A program made the position numbers and the translations under genes. A stretch of 64,000 nucleotides of DNA from Scalesia atractyloides. Taxonomy: Eukaryota > Streptophyta > Magnoliopsida > Asterales > Asteraceae. Under the pieces are notes generated by a model, which worked only from the letters and a program-made list of their open reading frames with translations, was not told where the DNA came from and made no database searches. The DNA lies in assembly GCA_947069175.1 (NCBI GenBank), contig CAMTDV010000002.1, forward strand, positions 7,295,054 through 7,359,053, read 5' to 3'. This document shows positions 36,092 to 46,847 of this stretch, piece by piece; the stretch's first letter is position 1; each line of letters begins with the position of its first letter.

Positions 36092-36972
36092 TTACACTGT
36101 ATTAACGAGCATTTAAATGTCTTTAATTTGAGTATGCTACTGCTATAGTTTTCTTAAATTTTTTGATTTTTCTGATTTACAAGTTATAAAGTTACGTAAT
36201 TATGTTCCAATACGTAATTACATACTGGAACATAATCAATAAATACCTAAATCACATATCATATGTGCAAGCAGTAATAAATTCTCAATGTAACACTATA
36301 TATCTATAATCACGTACCAAAATGATTAATGAATACCTAAAGCACGTACAAGATACTCATATGTATACCTAAATCTAGAATCATGTATCATTTGTGCAAA
36401 AGCAATAACAAATACTCAATGTGATATTCATGTAGCATGTATGCAAAGCAGTAACAAATGCTCAATGTAATAATCACATACCATGTGTGCAAAGTAGTAA
36501 TAAATGTTCAATGCAACACTACATCTATAATCACATAAATACTTTTATTACAGATCTAATCATGTAATAGCATAAAAACAATTAAGTTCCCATTGTATTG
36601 AATGTATAATAACGTAATAAGCATAACATTGGTAAAAAAAACATTATACAATAAAAAAAACTATAATAACGCAATTACGTATTGATACATAATCACGTAA
36701 CATTACACCTGTTACATATGATACGCGATTATAGATGTAGGGTCACATTGAACATTTGTTACTGCTTGCACATATAGTAAGTAATTACATACTGGAATAT
36801 AATTACGTAACGTTACCCAAACCACGTAACTTTATAGCTTGTAAAATAAAATTTTCAAAAATTAAGAGAACTATAGCAATAGTCTGCTCAAATTAAAAAG
36901 AATGAAATACTCGTTAATACGGTGTGATTTAAAAAAAAAGATTATCGTATGGAAATGTTATAGACGTTTGAA
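35524..36972. mobile_element. Long-TIR (foldback-like) element, left arm interrupted
   Basis: The left arm AAACGGCTATAAC..CATACGAT (35524-35550) continues after the insertion at CACTGTATTAACGAGC (about 36097) through GTTACGTAATTA. The right arm mirrors it from GTTATAGACGTTT (about 36956-36968) back to about 36770. Corrected for the insert, the arms are close to 200 bp. The interior (36260-36560) holds several diverged units containing AAGCAGTAATAAAT-CTCAATGTAA. No coding capacity. Superfamily uncertain. Confidence 0.65.
35567..36030. mobile_element. TIR element inserted in the left arm of the foldback element
   Basis: The left end (TTCATTTGAGAAGAAATTAA) and the complement of the right end (GCTCAAATGAGAAGAAAATT) are inverted. 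The host word TACGATATATATA occurs on both sides (35545, 36031), consistent with a duplication of 9 bases or more that later grew as a microsatellite. Inside, TTTATCCTACACAT recurs. About 464 bp. Confidence 0.6.
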
Positions 36973-37048
36973 AATCGGGGGTGAGGTAGGTTAAAGAGAG
37001 AATAAGCATAATACCCTTACCTCCTAAAACTGAAAAAGACACTTTTCA

Positions 37049-37694
37049 GACCATACAGTGTGGAGGGGCTTGAAGAATGAGCGTTATTCGACATGTGAAC
37101 GCCAGGTCAGCGCGCGTTAGAATAGTGGCGTGGTGGAAAAATGGTGGTGTGGGAAAGGATATGGAAGATGGGCGTTATTCGACACGTGACATTATTTTTT
37201 ATTTTTATTTTAATATAATAATTATCAAAATAAAAACACTTATAAAATTTAAATAAAAAAAGATTACACTACAAAAAACCGATTACATAATTTAAACATA
37301 AAAAATGATACATAAAAACATAATCTAAAATAACCGAAACTAGCTACATCCATGTGTGCATTATTTTTTATAAAAAGTTAAGAGATTGTATAAAAATGAA
37401 GGTTGAGAAGGAGTTGGGTAGAAGAGAGTGAGGTGAAGATGGTGAGGTTTTTATATAGATGGGTGAATTATCTTTTTAAATAATTTTTTTTAAATTATGC
37501 CGTTAGGGTCAAACGGCTATTATCCATGTCCAATGACATCACGCCACGTCAATATGCTTATTTAACTTCAACACCGGTGGGAAATCTCAAGCCCCGTCCA
37601 CAACGCCGTCAACAACACGGGGTTCGGTGTGGTATACACACTGTGAAAGGGCATAAACGCTACACTTCCACACCCACACCCACACCGTATGATC
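37049..37694. mobile_element. Harbinger/Tourist-like MITE (larger relative of 30700-30967)
   Basis: The ends GACCATACAGTGTGGAGGGG and the complement GATCATACGGTGTGGGTGTG are TIRs. The flanks TCA (37046-37048) and TAA (37695-37697) fit a TWA target with one change. GGCGTTATTCGACA-type words repeat inside (37080, 37170). It is 646 bp and non-coding. Confidence 0.65.
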
Positions 37695-37803
37695 TAAAGT
37701 TCAAATTGTCTCCTACACTTGGCACACAAAATTCCTCTTTTACATTAATTGTTGAATATATGTAACATATAATAATTACAAGAGTTTTATTTTTGTTTCT
37801 AAA

Positions 37804-38345
37804 CTAGTTTTTGCCCCGTTTACGTTGCGGGGCACTAAGTCGAATATTTCTCTCTTGTAACATGTATGTCTGTGTTTCGATTACTTGTACATACTACTCA
37901 TAACACGATCTGAAAATATTACATCAAGGCAACAAATTAAAACAAAACACTACCATACTTTTGCTAAAAAAACTAAAACGATGGAAATACTATAATTTTA
38001 CTGAGGGAAAAGTTGTAATTTTCAGGACAAATGAGCGTGTGTAAGGCAGCCATCTAGCACGAATAAAAATTACAACGAGTCAACCAATTAAAATAAAACA
38101 CTACCATAGTTTTGTCAAAAAAAAAGAAAAACTAAAACGATTGCGTGACTGAAATTTTACACCAGGGGCAAAATCGTAATTTGACGGGAGAGGGGGAACA
38201 AAAAATATGACAAAACTGTAAATTTAAACTGAGGGCAAAATTATAATATAGCTGGGAGGGAAAAACAAAATTAATGGGAAAATTGTAAATTTAAACGGGC
38301 AAGATCGTACTTTTACCGGACCTGCCTGACATTATTGGCCGCCGG
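37804..38345 (-). mobile_element. Helitron-like element (3' end at 37804)
   Basis: On the minus strand a perfect 6-bp hairpin (GCCCCG..CGGGGC, 37813-37833) is followed 5 bases later by CTAG then T, the Helitron 3' terminal layout. The body has two or three diverged units of about 160 bp with ACACTACCATA.TTTTG and GGGCAAAATCGTAATTT, typical of short non-autonomous plant families. The right (5') border is a guess. Confidence 0.5.
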
Positions 38346-40155
38346 CCATATTAACCAATGACAGAAAAATACTATTCCCTGTCATGGTTTTTGTTGTTAT
38401 AAATAAATAAATAATAAATAAATATATGTTATTCAACCATTATGTTACAATCATTTGATACACATAGAATTTCGGTTATTTAACTCGGTGGACCCAACCT
38501 TTAGTTTAATTCTTCACCGTAGGTGTCCATCTTTAATTCATCCCCTCAATTTTTGTTGTATACCCGACATATAACTTTATGCATTAGTTTTTTATGATCC
38601 TAACCATTATGTATAATGTATGTTGTTTCTATATAGTCAATTAATTTATTTTGATTTTATGGAAAAGCATATACCTTGCCGTTGCAAATTAATGATGTGC
38701 CACTATGATTGATCCAAAGATTACAGGAGTCGCTAGTTTGTCCATCTTAATGAATTGATCTTGTTTTTAAAACATCGATTGCAACCTCTCATAAGACTAA
38801 AGAAATTGTTGTCGTCTCTATTTGAAACAATTTTAAAACTGTTGCAAAAAAAGCTAGAGGAAAAAAACAAATAGAAGAATTATAAATAATTGTATAGTAT
38901 TTTTACAACCACAAACCTTTTGAAACAAACGTTGTTAATCCATGATAGGTGATATCCATGGGTAAACATATAAGAAGTCTTAAACAATTGTATGGTATAT
39001 AATATATAATCAGCAACGACATTGACAAATTCATAATCTTCTCTCCTATAAATAAAAGAGAGAAATTTGTCGATGAAACGACAAATAATGTTGAAATCGT
39101 TGTGATTACATGTCATCATATGATTGGCTTATGCTCTAGAATGTCAAAATACTAATATTCTACGTCATAAGGTGAAAAAGTGATTATGTGGCTGATTTTC
39201 ATCGGTTTTGCTCCTTATGATGTATATGTAAAAACATAACATGTTTTGATTGGATAACATTAGGGCATAGGTATAGATTGTGTGCCCAAAAAGACTCACA
39301 AGTATGAATTTCATGTGTCAAGTGGAGCATATGGCAAATTGTCATTAGATGGTATACTACTTTAAAATACAAACAAAATAAATGCTATTTTTGCACTTTT
39401 GTTCGTTAACAAGACTTTTGGGTGCTAAAACTTTTCTTTATACATAAGTCTACACTTTGATGTGATATCTTTCATAAAACTAATACATCTTACTATACTT
39501 TTTTAAATGTAAGGTGCTAAATAGACTGTGTTTACGAAATTGAATTTGACATAAAACTAACACATCTTTGCTTTAGACCCAAAAATCTTTTGATTCACAA
39601 ATCATACATTAAAAATGTGAAACTTGTACTCTTATTGCGTAACAAAACTCTGAATTTGAAGCTCCCACAACTGTGGGGCCCTAAAGCAGTCACTTTTTTT
39701 ATAATACAAAAGTGTCGTTTATGCCCATGTTACATGAACTTGATGACAACTCGATTTACTATGAAATCACTAATTTTTTCTTATGTTACTACTTTAAGAC
39801 TACAAGATTCATAGCTAAAAACACAAACTATTATATTACAATCGTGCTTATACCATAGAACACAACGTCTTTTCTTTATTTTTTAACTTCCAAATTTCAA
39901 CATAAAATATACAATTTGTTTATATTTGACAACAAAATATCCTTTCAAAAATTTATAGAAATAAATTAATAAACACGGAGTTGACCCAATGCTTACTCTT
40001 TTAGCTAAACATATTCACACATACCTATAATTTCATGTCAAATTATCACTATAATCTCACACCCTTACTTTTAAATTTTTCCCTTAAAGCTCTCTTTTTA
40101 CATAATAACAAACAATAACCATTACATGAGAATCACAAATTATGAGTATAATGTG
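38346..40155. other. Intergenic, no gene recognised
   Basis: AT-rich throughout. ORFs up to 79 codons lack any composition or motif suggesting a protein. No terminal repeats found. Confidence 0.45.
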
Positions 40156-40455
40156 TCAACCTTCTTAGGGGCCGTGTCAACCTTCTTAGGGGCTATTTGT
40201 TTAGCTCTTAATGAGACTTTTAATGGTTCAGACCTCTTACTGGTTAAGCACTTAATGGTTCAAACTGTTTGTTTCATGAGGAGATGTCTTAATGGTTCAG
40301 ACATTTGCATCTAAATGGTTAAGCATTATGCCAAGTCTGAATGGTTAAGACCTATAATCTGAATTGATCAGACATTTGCCTCTGAACGGTTAAATATTAT
40401 AGTGGCTTTTAATAGTTGAACACTTAACCATTCAAAAATTACCAAACAGGCCCTT
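40156..40455. mobile_element. MITE with TTTAATGGTTCAGA-type internal repeats
   Basis: The left end TTAGGGGCTATTTGTTTAGC (about 40187) pairs with the complement of the right end, TAAGGGCCTGTTTGGTAATT. TTAATGGTTCAGAC and CTGAATGGTTAAG words recur in both orientations. GTGTCAACCTTCTTAGGGGC is duplicated in tandem just at the left end (40156-40193). About 270 bp, hAT-like style. It lies about 300 bases before the WD40 gene's ATG. Confidence 0.6.
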
Positions 40456-40716
40456 AGACTATAACCAAAATATAGCCTCATGGGAGGTTCTAAGTTGGCA
40501 ACTGCCCTCCCATCACATACCTTCACAATATGTATTCTTTGTATTTTATCAACACTAAAATATTTTATTTTATAAAATAACATACAAAATTAAACACTAT
40601 AAATATTAAAATCCAAGACAGACCACGTGTTCCCTTTTTACCAATTTTCTAGCTTTTCCTTGTATTTACAAAACTAGACTCACAACCTTCTTCTTCACTC
40701 AGCAGTCCCCCACCTT

Positions 40717-40722
40717 TATAAC
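40717..40722 (+). promoter_or_regulatory. Candidate TATA box of the WD40 gene
   Basis: TATAAC lies 43 bases before the ATG. If used, the leader would be very short (about 10-15 bases), so an upstream start is also possible. Confidence 0.3.
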
Positions 40723-40759
40723 CAATCTTCACCACCATAAAAACACACACCACAACACC

Positions 40760-42527
40760 ATGGTCGGAAACTTAAACTTCCCACAATTCTCTTGCTCCTT
40801 CCGCTTATTCTCCAAACCAAAAGACGACCAAGACTCAAACAACTTCCGATCACAATCATTCTCACAAGACTCTTTCAACTCTTCTTTCTCCTCAAGATCA
40901 AGCCTACCCTCATCAATCTCCACCCTCATACCACCACAACAAACCACCCTCCACCACGACTGCTTATTCACAATCCACCCCAACTCCTCCCACATCCTCT
41001 CCCTCACCCTCACCGGAAACCACCTTTACAGCGGCTCATCTAACTCCCATATCCACCGTTGGCCACGTCACACTACATCGGACGATGAAGATTTTGTTTC
41101 GGTTCGATGTAGTAGTGCGGTTAAGTGTTTGCAAATGTTGAGTGAGGATGTTTTTGTGAGTGGTCATCAAGATCATAGGATTAGGGTATGGAAGGTTAGT
41201 GAGATGGGGTTTAAGGTTGTTGCGAGTTTGCCTACTTTGAAAGATCGGTTGAGTAAGGCTTTGTTTGCGAAGAATTATGTGAGGATTCGACGGCATAAGA
41301 AACTGATATGGATTCACCATAACGACGCTGTGTCGTCGTTGGCTTTGTCAGGAGATAAGGCGTTGATTTACTCCGGTTCGTGGGATCGGAGTTTTAAGGT
41401 ACTCAAAATATGGTAAAAAATATGGTAAAGTTTTATGTATTATTGATCAACTAAATAATATACCGTTCCTTTTAGTTGAGAATTACTTAAAAGGTCTGTA
41501 TTTCTAATGTTACAACCAGTGGTTCAACTCATTTTTTGAACTCACATTTTATTAAAAAAAACTAAACAAATTCCATTGACCATGGCCAGTAGACCCTCTT
41601 GTTACAATTAAAGGGCCGAATTAATGTTCTTGTTTAGAAAACAAACTCATATTTTATGAAAAAAAAACCCCAACAAATTCCGTGATCTGGGGAATACGAT
41701 GAGAATAATTACAAAGAGAATTTAATCAAATTATATATTTTTAATTAAAGCATATATTATTATAATAAACTTTAACTAATATATTTAACGAAAATAATTA
41801 TAAAGAGAATTTAATCAATTATATATATTTAATTAGAGTACATCTTATTACAAAGAAACTCTAACTAATATATTCTATCTGATACAAGGTTTGGAGAAGC
41901 TCCGATTTCAAGTGTTTAGAATCGGTTACAAACGCACACGACGACGCCATTAACGCGATTGTGTTATCCGGTGAAGGCTACGTGTACACCGGCTCAGCCG
42001 ACAAGAAAATTAAAGTATGGAGATTCAATCAAAGAAATCGAAAACACGAGTTAATCGATTCGTTAGTTCACCATAAGTCCGCGGTGAATGCTTTGGCTTA
42101 CGATGATAATCTGTCCGTGTTAATCTCGGGCGCCTGTTCAGGAGTGATGATAGCAAGTGAAAGAAACTTCTCCGGTGGCGGACATATGGCGGTTGTGGGG
42201 GCGCTTTTGGGGCATCGAAAGGCGATTTTATGTGTGAGAATTGTGGGTGAATTGGTGTGTAGTGGATCGGCTGATAAGACGGTGAGGTTGTGGCGGAGAT
42301 TGGAGGGGAAAAGCTATTCGTGTTTGGGTGTTTTGGAAGGTCACGGTGGACCGGTGAAGTGTTTGGCCGTGGCGGCGGAAAACTCCGATGACAGTGACGG
42401 TGACGGTGACGGTGACGGGAGAGAGTATATGGTGTATAGTGGTGGTTTGGATGGTGATATTAAAGCATGGAAAGTTTGGGTTCCTTTGGCCATGGAAAAA
42501 GCTTCGATGGCAAATCTTGATGGTTGA
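40760..42527 (+). CDS. WD40-repeat protein, JINGUBANG-like
   Basis: Exon 1 is 40760-41398 and exon 2 is 41889-42527 (639 bases each); the GT-AG intron falls between codons. The product is 425 residues. A Ser-rich N-terminus (1-60) precedes seven WD-type blades ending near residues 101, 144, 214, 257, 303, 348 and 408 (for example LYSGSSNSHIHRW, VFVSGHQDHRIRVW, LIYSGSWDRSFKVW, VYTGSADKKIKVW, LVCSGSADKTVRLW, MVYSGGLDGDIKAW). NYVRIRRHKKLIWIHHNDAV and SDFKCLESV..AHDDAINA are hallmarks of the JINGUBANG group, whose Arabidopsis founder restrains pollen germination; that role for this copy is inference. The seventh blade carries an acidic SDDSDGDGDGDG loop made by a GGTGAC hexamer repeat (42388-42420). 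The frame is intact. Confidence 0.92.
41399..41888 (+). other. Intron of the WD40 gene, with internal duplication
   Basis: AT-rich, GT...AG. It contains two diverged copies of a roughly 110-base unit (AATTA-AAAGAGAATTTAATCAA at about 41706 and 41810, both ending ACTAATATATT). The intron restores the blade WDRSFK|VWRSSDFK exactly. Confidence 0.85.
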
Positions 42528-42960
42528 TTTTATTATGATTTGCAAGTGTAATTTCTATCATTTTTGTTTAAAAAGGATAAACATTCATGTCCGGTCCATA
42601 AATAACTGATTTTGTCACGTATTACATTTTAACTAACGAGATTGGTGACCCATTTATAAAGACAAAATCTAAAGACAAAATCTAAAGAAATACCTAGGCT
42701 TTAAGATCTTAGGTTCATGTTTCAAAGACAAAAACGATAAGACCACTTGTTTATATGTGATATTTGGATATATTATTTAATTTTTTAATGAGGTTAAATC
42801 TTTTGTAAATAACCTTAAAGAAAACGGTCGGTTGCATAAAGACAAATCAACCCTTAACTTTGAAATTTGCTAAAAAAAACCCCTAAATTTTCAGAAATGA
42901 TATTTCATCTTCTACACTTTTTGAAAACTTTATAAAATATCACTTTTAGCCCCTTGAGTT
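42528..42960. other. 3' flank of the WD40 gene
   Basis: The first 100-200 bases are probably 3' UTR. A short tandem GACAAAATCTAAA (42660-42685) is the only feature. Confidence 0.4.
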
Positions 42961-42964
42961 CAAA

Positions 42965-43335
42965 CTTACTCCCCCCAGTACGTGTCGGTATAAATTCACG
43001 TTTGAACGTAGATAATTTTCGAAAACTAGTAAGGCAAATATAACGCTTCTCTTGCTTATTTTTATGTACGTCTTCAGTTGGTATACGTTTTGACATTTTA
43101 ATGTACGTGTCAGTATAAATTCACATTTCAACGTAAATGATATAAATTCACGTTTCACCATAATTTTTTTAGGAAACGAGTCTGGTCTAATACAATATGT
43201 TTTATGCTTATTACTACGTACATTTTCAGTTGGTCTAAAATTTTGACGCAAACTAGAAACGATCGGGCCAAATATAATACGTTTTCATTTGACAGTATAA
43301 ATTCGAGTTATTGTACGGTTTTGACGCTGCTAACT
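42965..43335. repeat. Three diverged tandem units of a non-coding repeat
   Basis: GTCGGTATAAATTCACGTTT, GTCAGTATAAATTCACATTT and ACAGTATAAATTCGAG start units. Each ends near GTATACGTTTTGAC or AATTTTGACGC or ACGGTTTTGACGC. The unit is 100-150 bases. Family unknown. Confidence 0.6.
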
Positions 43336-43345
43336 CTTGATGCAA

Positions 43346-43412
43346 AGGGAAGGGTGGTCTAGTGGTTAAGTAGAATCCTCACTAATCGAACCAACTCGGG
43401 TTCGATTCCATT
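43346..43412 (+). repeat. tRNA-like SINE head (pol III A and B boxes)
   Basis: GGTGGTCTAGTGGTTAAG (A-box type) is followed about 30 bases later by GGGTTCGATTCC (B box). No full tRNA cloverleaf forms that I can see. This is the layout of a tRNA-derived SINE head fused to the preceding repeat units. Confidence 0.55.
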
Positions 43413-45312
43413 TTTATTGGAACACGCGTTTTCATACGGTTAACGCATCACATAACGTGTCATCATCTATAAACAAGTAAGATGTCGCCGCCTCAACGAC
43501 AACTTAACGCAACAATCTAGTTTTCATTGTAAACCATTATTTTTTGTTTGTAAACTTTCGGTCACAAGCCTCCAAATTTCTTTTTGGACAAAGACCGACA
43601 ATTAAACCAAAAAAGATGACAAAATAAAAAAAAAATACACATTCACCTCTTTTGAAACGAATTGATTTCTAGAACTATATATAAACATTTTACCATGTTT
43701 GTAATCTGTTTTGATTTTGTATCAAGCCTCTTAGCACCTTGCTATGAGGTGGTTTATGCATGTTTATATTTTACCATGTTTATTAATCAAATATTGAACT
43801 GAAATGAAACTAATCCCACAAAAGTTTATCCGTAGAATTTAACTTTTCCTTTTGTATGCGATATAGTTTCAAATATTCCAATAGAATTGTATAATATATT
43901 TTTTAATGGTGAGGAAAACTTTTATTTGTCAAATTCGATTAACAACAATTTAAAAGAGAAAAAAGTAAAAGAAAAATGAGTACCGCTCACCGTAAAAGAA
44001 AAGCAACATTATATAAATTTGATTGCTTTGAATATGTTTTATCATCATAATCATCTTATTCAGTAAATCTAATTAATAGCAAAACTAAAGTATTGTCTGA
44101 GTAGGGTAAAATACAAACAGCTTTACCTCTATCTTATAGAAATAGAGAAACTGCTTCCAGTAAGACCTTTGACTTGATAGTAGTTTTGTATCAAGACTTG
44201 GACATGAGGCACATAATACTCAGCAATCGAGACAAAGGCCAATTTTTGCATGTATCTCCTTGTCTTTCGGCTATCAATGCGACCACATGATGCATGATTA
44301 GTCGTCTGCCGCTTTTAACGCTATTTTTACGAAATTACTAAAATAACGTTAAAATTAGTGCTATTTCACTTTCATAACAAGCTTTGAATATGTTTCATGA
44401 ACTAAAATATCCCGTAAATTACTGTATACCATGCAAATTGCTTGATAAATAACAATTCAAGATAAGCAATTTATTAAACGAGAAAATTTGTGAGCCATCT
44501 TAGATATAAAATTTATTCATGTCAATAAAGTTTTTATTGGTTTAGCTTTCAGTCGTTTTAATTTGCTTTTAATTATTGATTTTATTGCCACGTAGCTTTA
44601 TTGGATGAATTTATTATTGTTTGGCGAATCATAAGTATCTTCAAAAATAACTAATGAATTTAATAATATCTATCAAACAAACATCTTTAAATAAAGATTA
44701 TATTTATAAAACGTGTAAGTATATAATTGGCATTATTTAATGAACTACACTAGTGGATCAGGTATAAGTAGGCAAAAAGCCAATTTTAACAATACAATTT
44801 TAAATCTAAAGAGACTTATCTAATTTGTTTAATGACATGTAGGTAGGAAAATTTAATAAAAAATAAACAATTGGATGATACCTTCAAAGGTGACACTGAC
44901 GAAAGTTAATAAAAGCTATTATATATACTGAATATTATTATATTTTAAGTTTTACATATTCGAGTAATTTATAAATTAAATGGACGAAAATAGTTGTCCA
45001 ATTATCATTTTTTATCTTTTCAAATTATTACAATAACAATTTTTTTTTGAGTGGACAATAACAAATTTATATTCTGATAATTATATAATCTACTTATGGC
45101 GAAAAGTAGATGAAAGGAAGTGGATTTGACGAAGGTTAAATTCTTAACTACTTTTGACCTAATTCTTTTTTTTTTTATTATCATTATTCATTTAAACTAA
45201 TGGCAGCAAACCCTTAAAGATAGTAATACACTTACTGTGGATAGCTGAATCTACTTTTTGATTTAATGTGTATAATATATAAAATTGAAAGAAAAACAGA
45301 ATATGTAATAAC
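43413..45312. other. Intergenic, very AT-rich, no gene
   Basis: No ORF, terminal repeat or family motif was recognised. Bases 45308-45312 (ATAAC) border the copia-derived palindrome. Confidence 0.45.
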
Positions 45313-45334
45313 TGTTGTAAAACAACGGTCTATT
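45313..45334 (+). mobile_element. Left piece of an 86-bp copia-derived palindrome (continues at 61691)
   Basis: TGTTGTAAAACAACGGTC then TATT. With the gypsy insertion 45335-61685 and one TSD copy taken out, this joins 61691-61754 to give an 86-base unit that starts TG, ends CA and has perfect 35-base inverted arms around a 16-base spacer. The same arm sequence is the 3' end of the copia LTR at 62131-62356. This supports both the nesting model and the copia origin. Confidence 0.85.
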
Positions 45335-45534
45335 TGTAACATCTGTCAAAAAACGGGTTTTAAAACCCGCACCATTTGTTTTGTAATCAAGTATATATTA
45401 TAATTTTATATTTCGAAGTTATGTTAATCGTTTAATAGACTTTGGTATATTAATAATATAAATAATAAATAATAATAAATAATATATATTAAAAATACTA
45501 AAAAGGATAGTATAAATAAAAATTAAAAATAATG

Positions 45535-45605
45535 TGCTGACCACGGGAATCGAACCCGGGTCGCACAGATATTCTCACACACAACACACCATTGCAACAC
45601 TCACA
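45535..45605 (-). repeat. tRNA-like segment with B box (minus strand)
   Basis: On the minus strand GACCCGGGTTCGATTCCCGTGG is a textbook T-arm/B-box (ACCCGGGTTCGATTCCCG core). The upstream half does not form a tRNA body, so it is not a functional tRNA gene. Confidence 0.5.
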
Positions 45606-45867
45606 CAACATCTGAAATAATTTAATTGAATAATCTCTTATATCTTTGTTTAGCATGAACTGGTTCAAAGATCCGCCCAATAACGGGTGAAATTAACTCG
45701 GCAATCAATCAAATTGCCGTTTCTCGCCAATTAACTGAAGAAACCGTCCCTCAATCATGTATCTAGACGCAACATTGAGTCAAACACATTAAATTTCGTT
45801 TTGCAATCATCTCGCCTATTATTGTTTGACCGAAACTGACACACGATCCAAGCTATCACCTCTCATC

Positions 45868-45875
45868 TATAAATA
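45868..45875 (+). promoter_or_regulatory. TATA box of family-C LTR
   Basis: TATAAATA followed by a CA-rich leader. The chromovirus is inserted about 155 bases downstream of it. Confidence 0.55.
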
Positions 45876-46111
45876 GAGATCTTTAGTACCAAGTTAAAAC
45901 GCACACACACTCCCCAAAACCTCTTGCAACTCTCTGTTCATCAAAAAAACATCGTCGGAATCATCTTCAATCGCCGGAATCTCACCAGAAATTAGAAGAA
46001 CTTCCTGTTCGGTATATCCTATTGTAACACCTTGTAAAATCGTGTCCAATAGTATAGTGACACGTGTTGTATTTTTAAATATAGTCTGTTAAAGACCAAT
46101 AAGGACTAAAG

Positions 46112-46340
46112 GCGTCAACATGCTCAATCTGAGCCTCTGAGTGACGATCCGATGTCAACATGCATAAATAACAGCCTCTGAGTGACTGATATGTCAACAT
46201 GCTTAAATCATTAGCCTCTGTGTGACTGATATGTCAACATGCTTGAAATTTGGCCTCTGAGTGACTGATATGTCAACATGCCCAGCCTCTGAGTGACATC
46301 GGGATCAACATGCTTATCATAAGCCTCTGAGTGATCCTTT
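46112..46340 (+). repeat. U3 subrepeats, about 40 bp, GTCAACATGC / GCCTCTGAGTGAC
   Basis: Each unit has TGTCAACATGC, a variable 8-16 bases and GCCTCTGAGTGAC. A detached unit lies at about 46434-46464. The same array is in the family-A LTRs at 19970-20200 and 56714-56935. Confidence 0.9.
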
Positions 46341-46658
46341 GTGAAGTCCTAAACTCTCATACGTGCCATTTGTTGGACGAGAGAGTTCAATTTTGAAAAT
46401 ATGTGAAAGTTGGATAATGGAGGGATTAAAAGTGTCAACATGTTAATTTATACCTCTGAGTGACCTTTTAACAAACCGAGAGCTCGACAATGTCCGGGCA
46501 TAATCCCGGGTATGCCAAGTATTGGCTACGGATGGCTAAAAGTGCCAAAAAGGTGCTTAAAAAGGTTTATATAAGCTTTTATAAGTTAAGGGGCTAAAGT
46601 GTCAAATTTTGAAAATGGCCGTGGGGCGGTCGCGGGCTGCAAGAGATCAGGCCTAGAT

Positions 46659-46677
46659 CTCTCGCGGGGCGCGAGAG
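46659..46677. repeat. GC-rich palindrome in LTR U3
   Basis: CTCTCGCG-GGG-CGCGAGAG, perfect 8-base arms, preceded by GGTCGCGGGCTGC. It resembles the palindromes of the unrelated-looking family-B LTR. Confidence 0.9.
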
Positions 46678-46839
46678 AGGCTCTGCTGCAGAAAATTTTG
46701 TTTGTTCTCCAAGCAAAGCTCCAAAAACCATTTGATCGAATCTATGGACTTGTAATCAGCTATGCCACGTTTTGGGACACTTGTAAGTTTCCTCTTACAC
46801 CCCTAAACACCTGGCTTCACCTCCTTTGAGCTCTCCAAC

Positions 46840-46847
46840 TATAAATA
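46840..46847 (+). promoter_or_regulatory. TATA box of the chromovirus 5' LTR
   Basis: TATAAATA in CTCCAAC..GG context; the equivalent in the 3' LTR (57428-57435) has changed to TATAAATG. Confidence 0.75.

Noticed and set aside
40729..41320. Antisense and alternative-frame ORFs over the WD40 gene's first exon
   Set aside because: Shadows of the Ser/Pro-rich coding strand; the WD40 frame has clear blades and splice sites.
45535..45605. Functional tRNA gene
   Set aside because: Only the T-arm/B-box half is convincing; no paired acceptor or anticodon arm was found. The same applies to 43346-43412 and 60214-60645.
45335..46022. Host gene with promoter at 45868
   Set aside because: The TATA box and leader belong to the family-C LTR, shown by its TG start, CA end and CTATT duplications.
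46599..46829. Near-identical 76-codon ORFs in both chromovirus LTRs (also 57187-57417)
   Set aside because: They overlap the palindromes and the TATA region of U3, and the solo LTR copy does not keep the frame; identity reflects LTR duplication, not selection.
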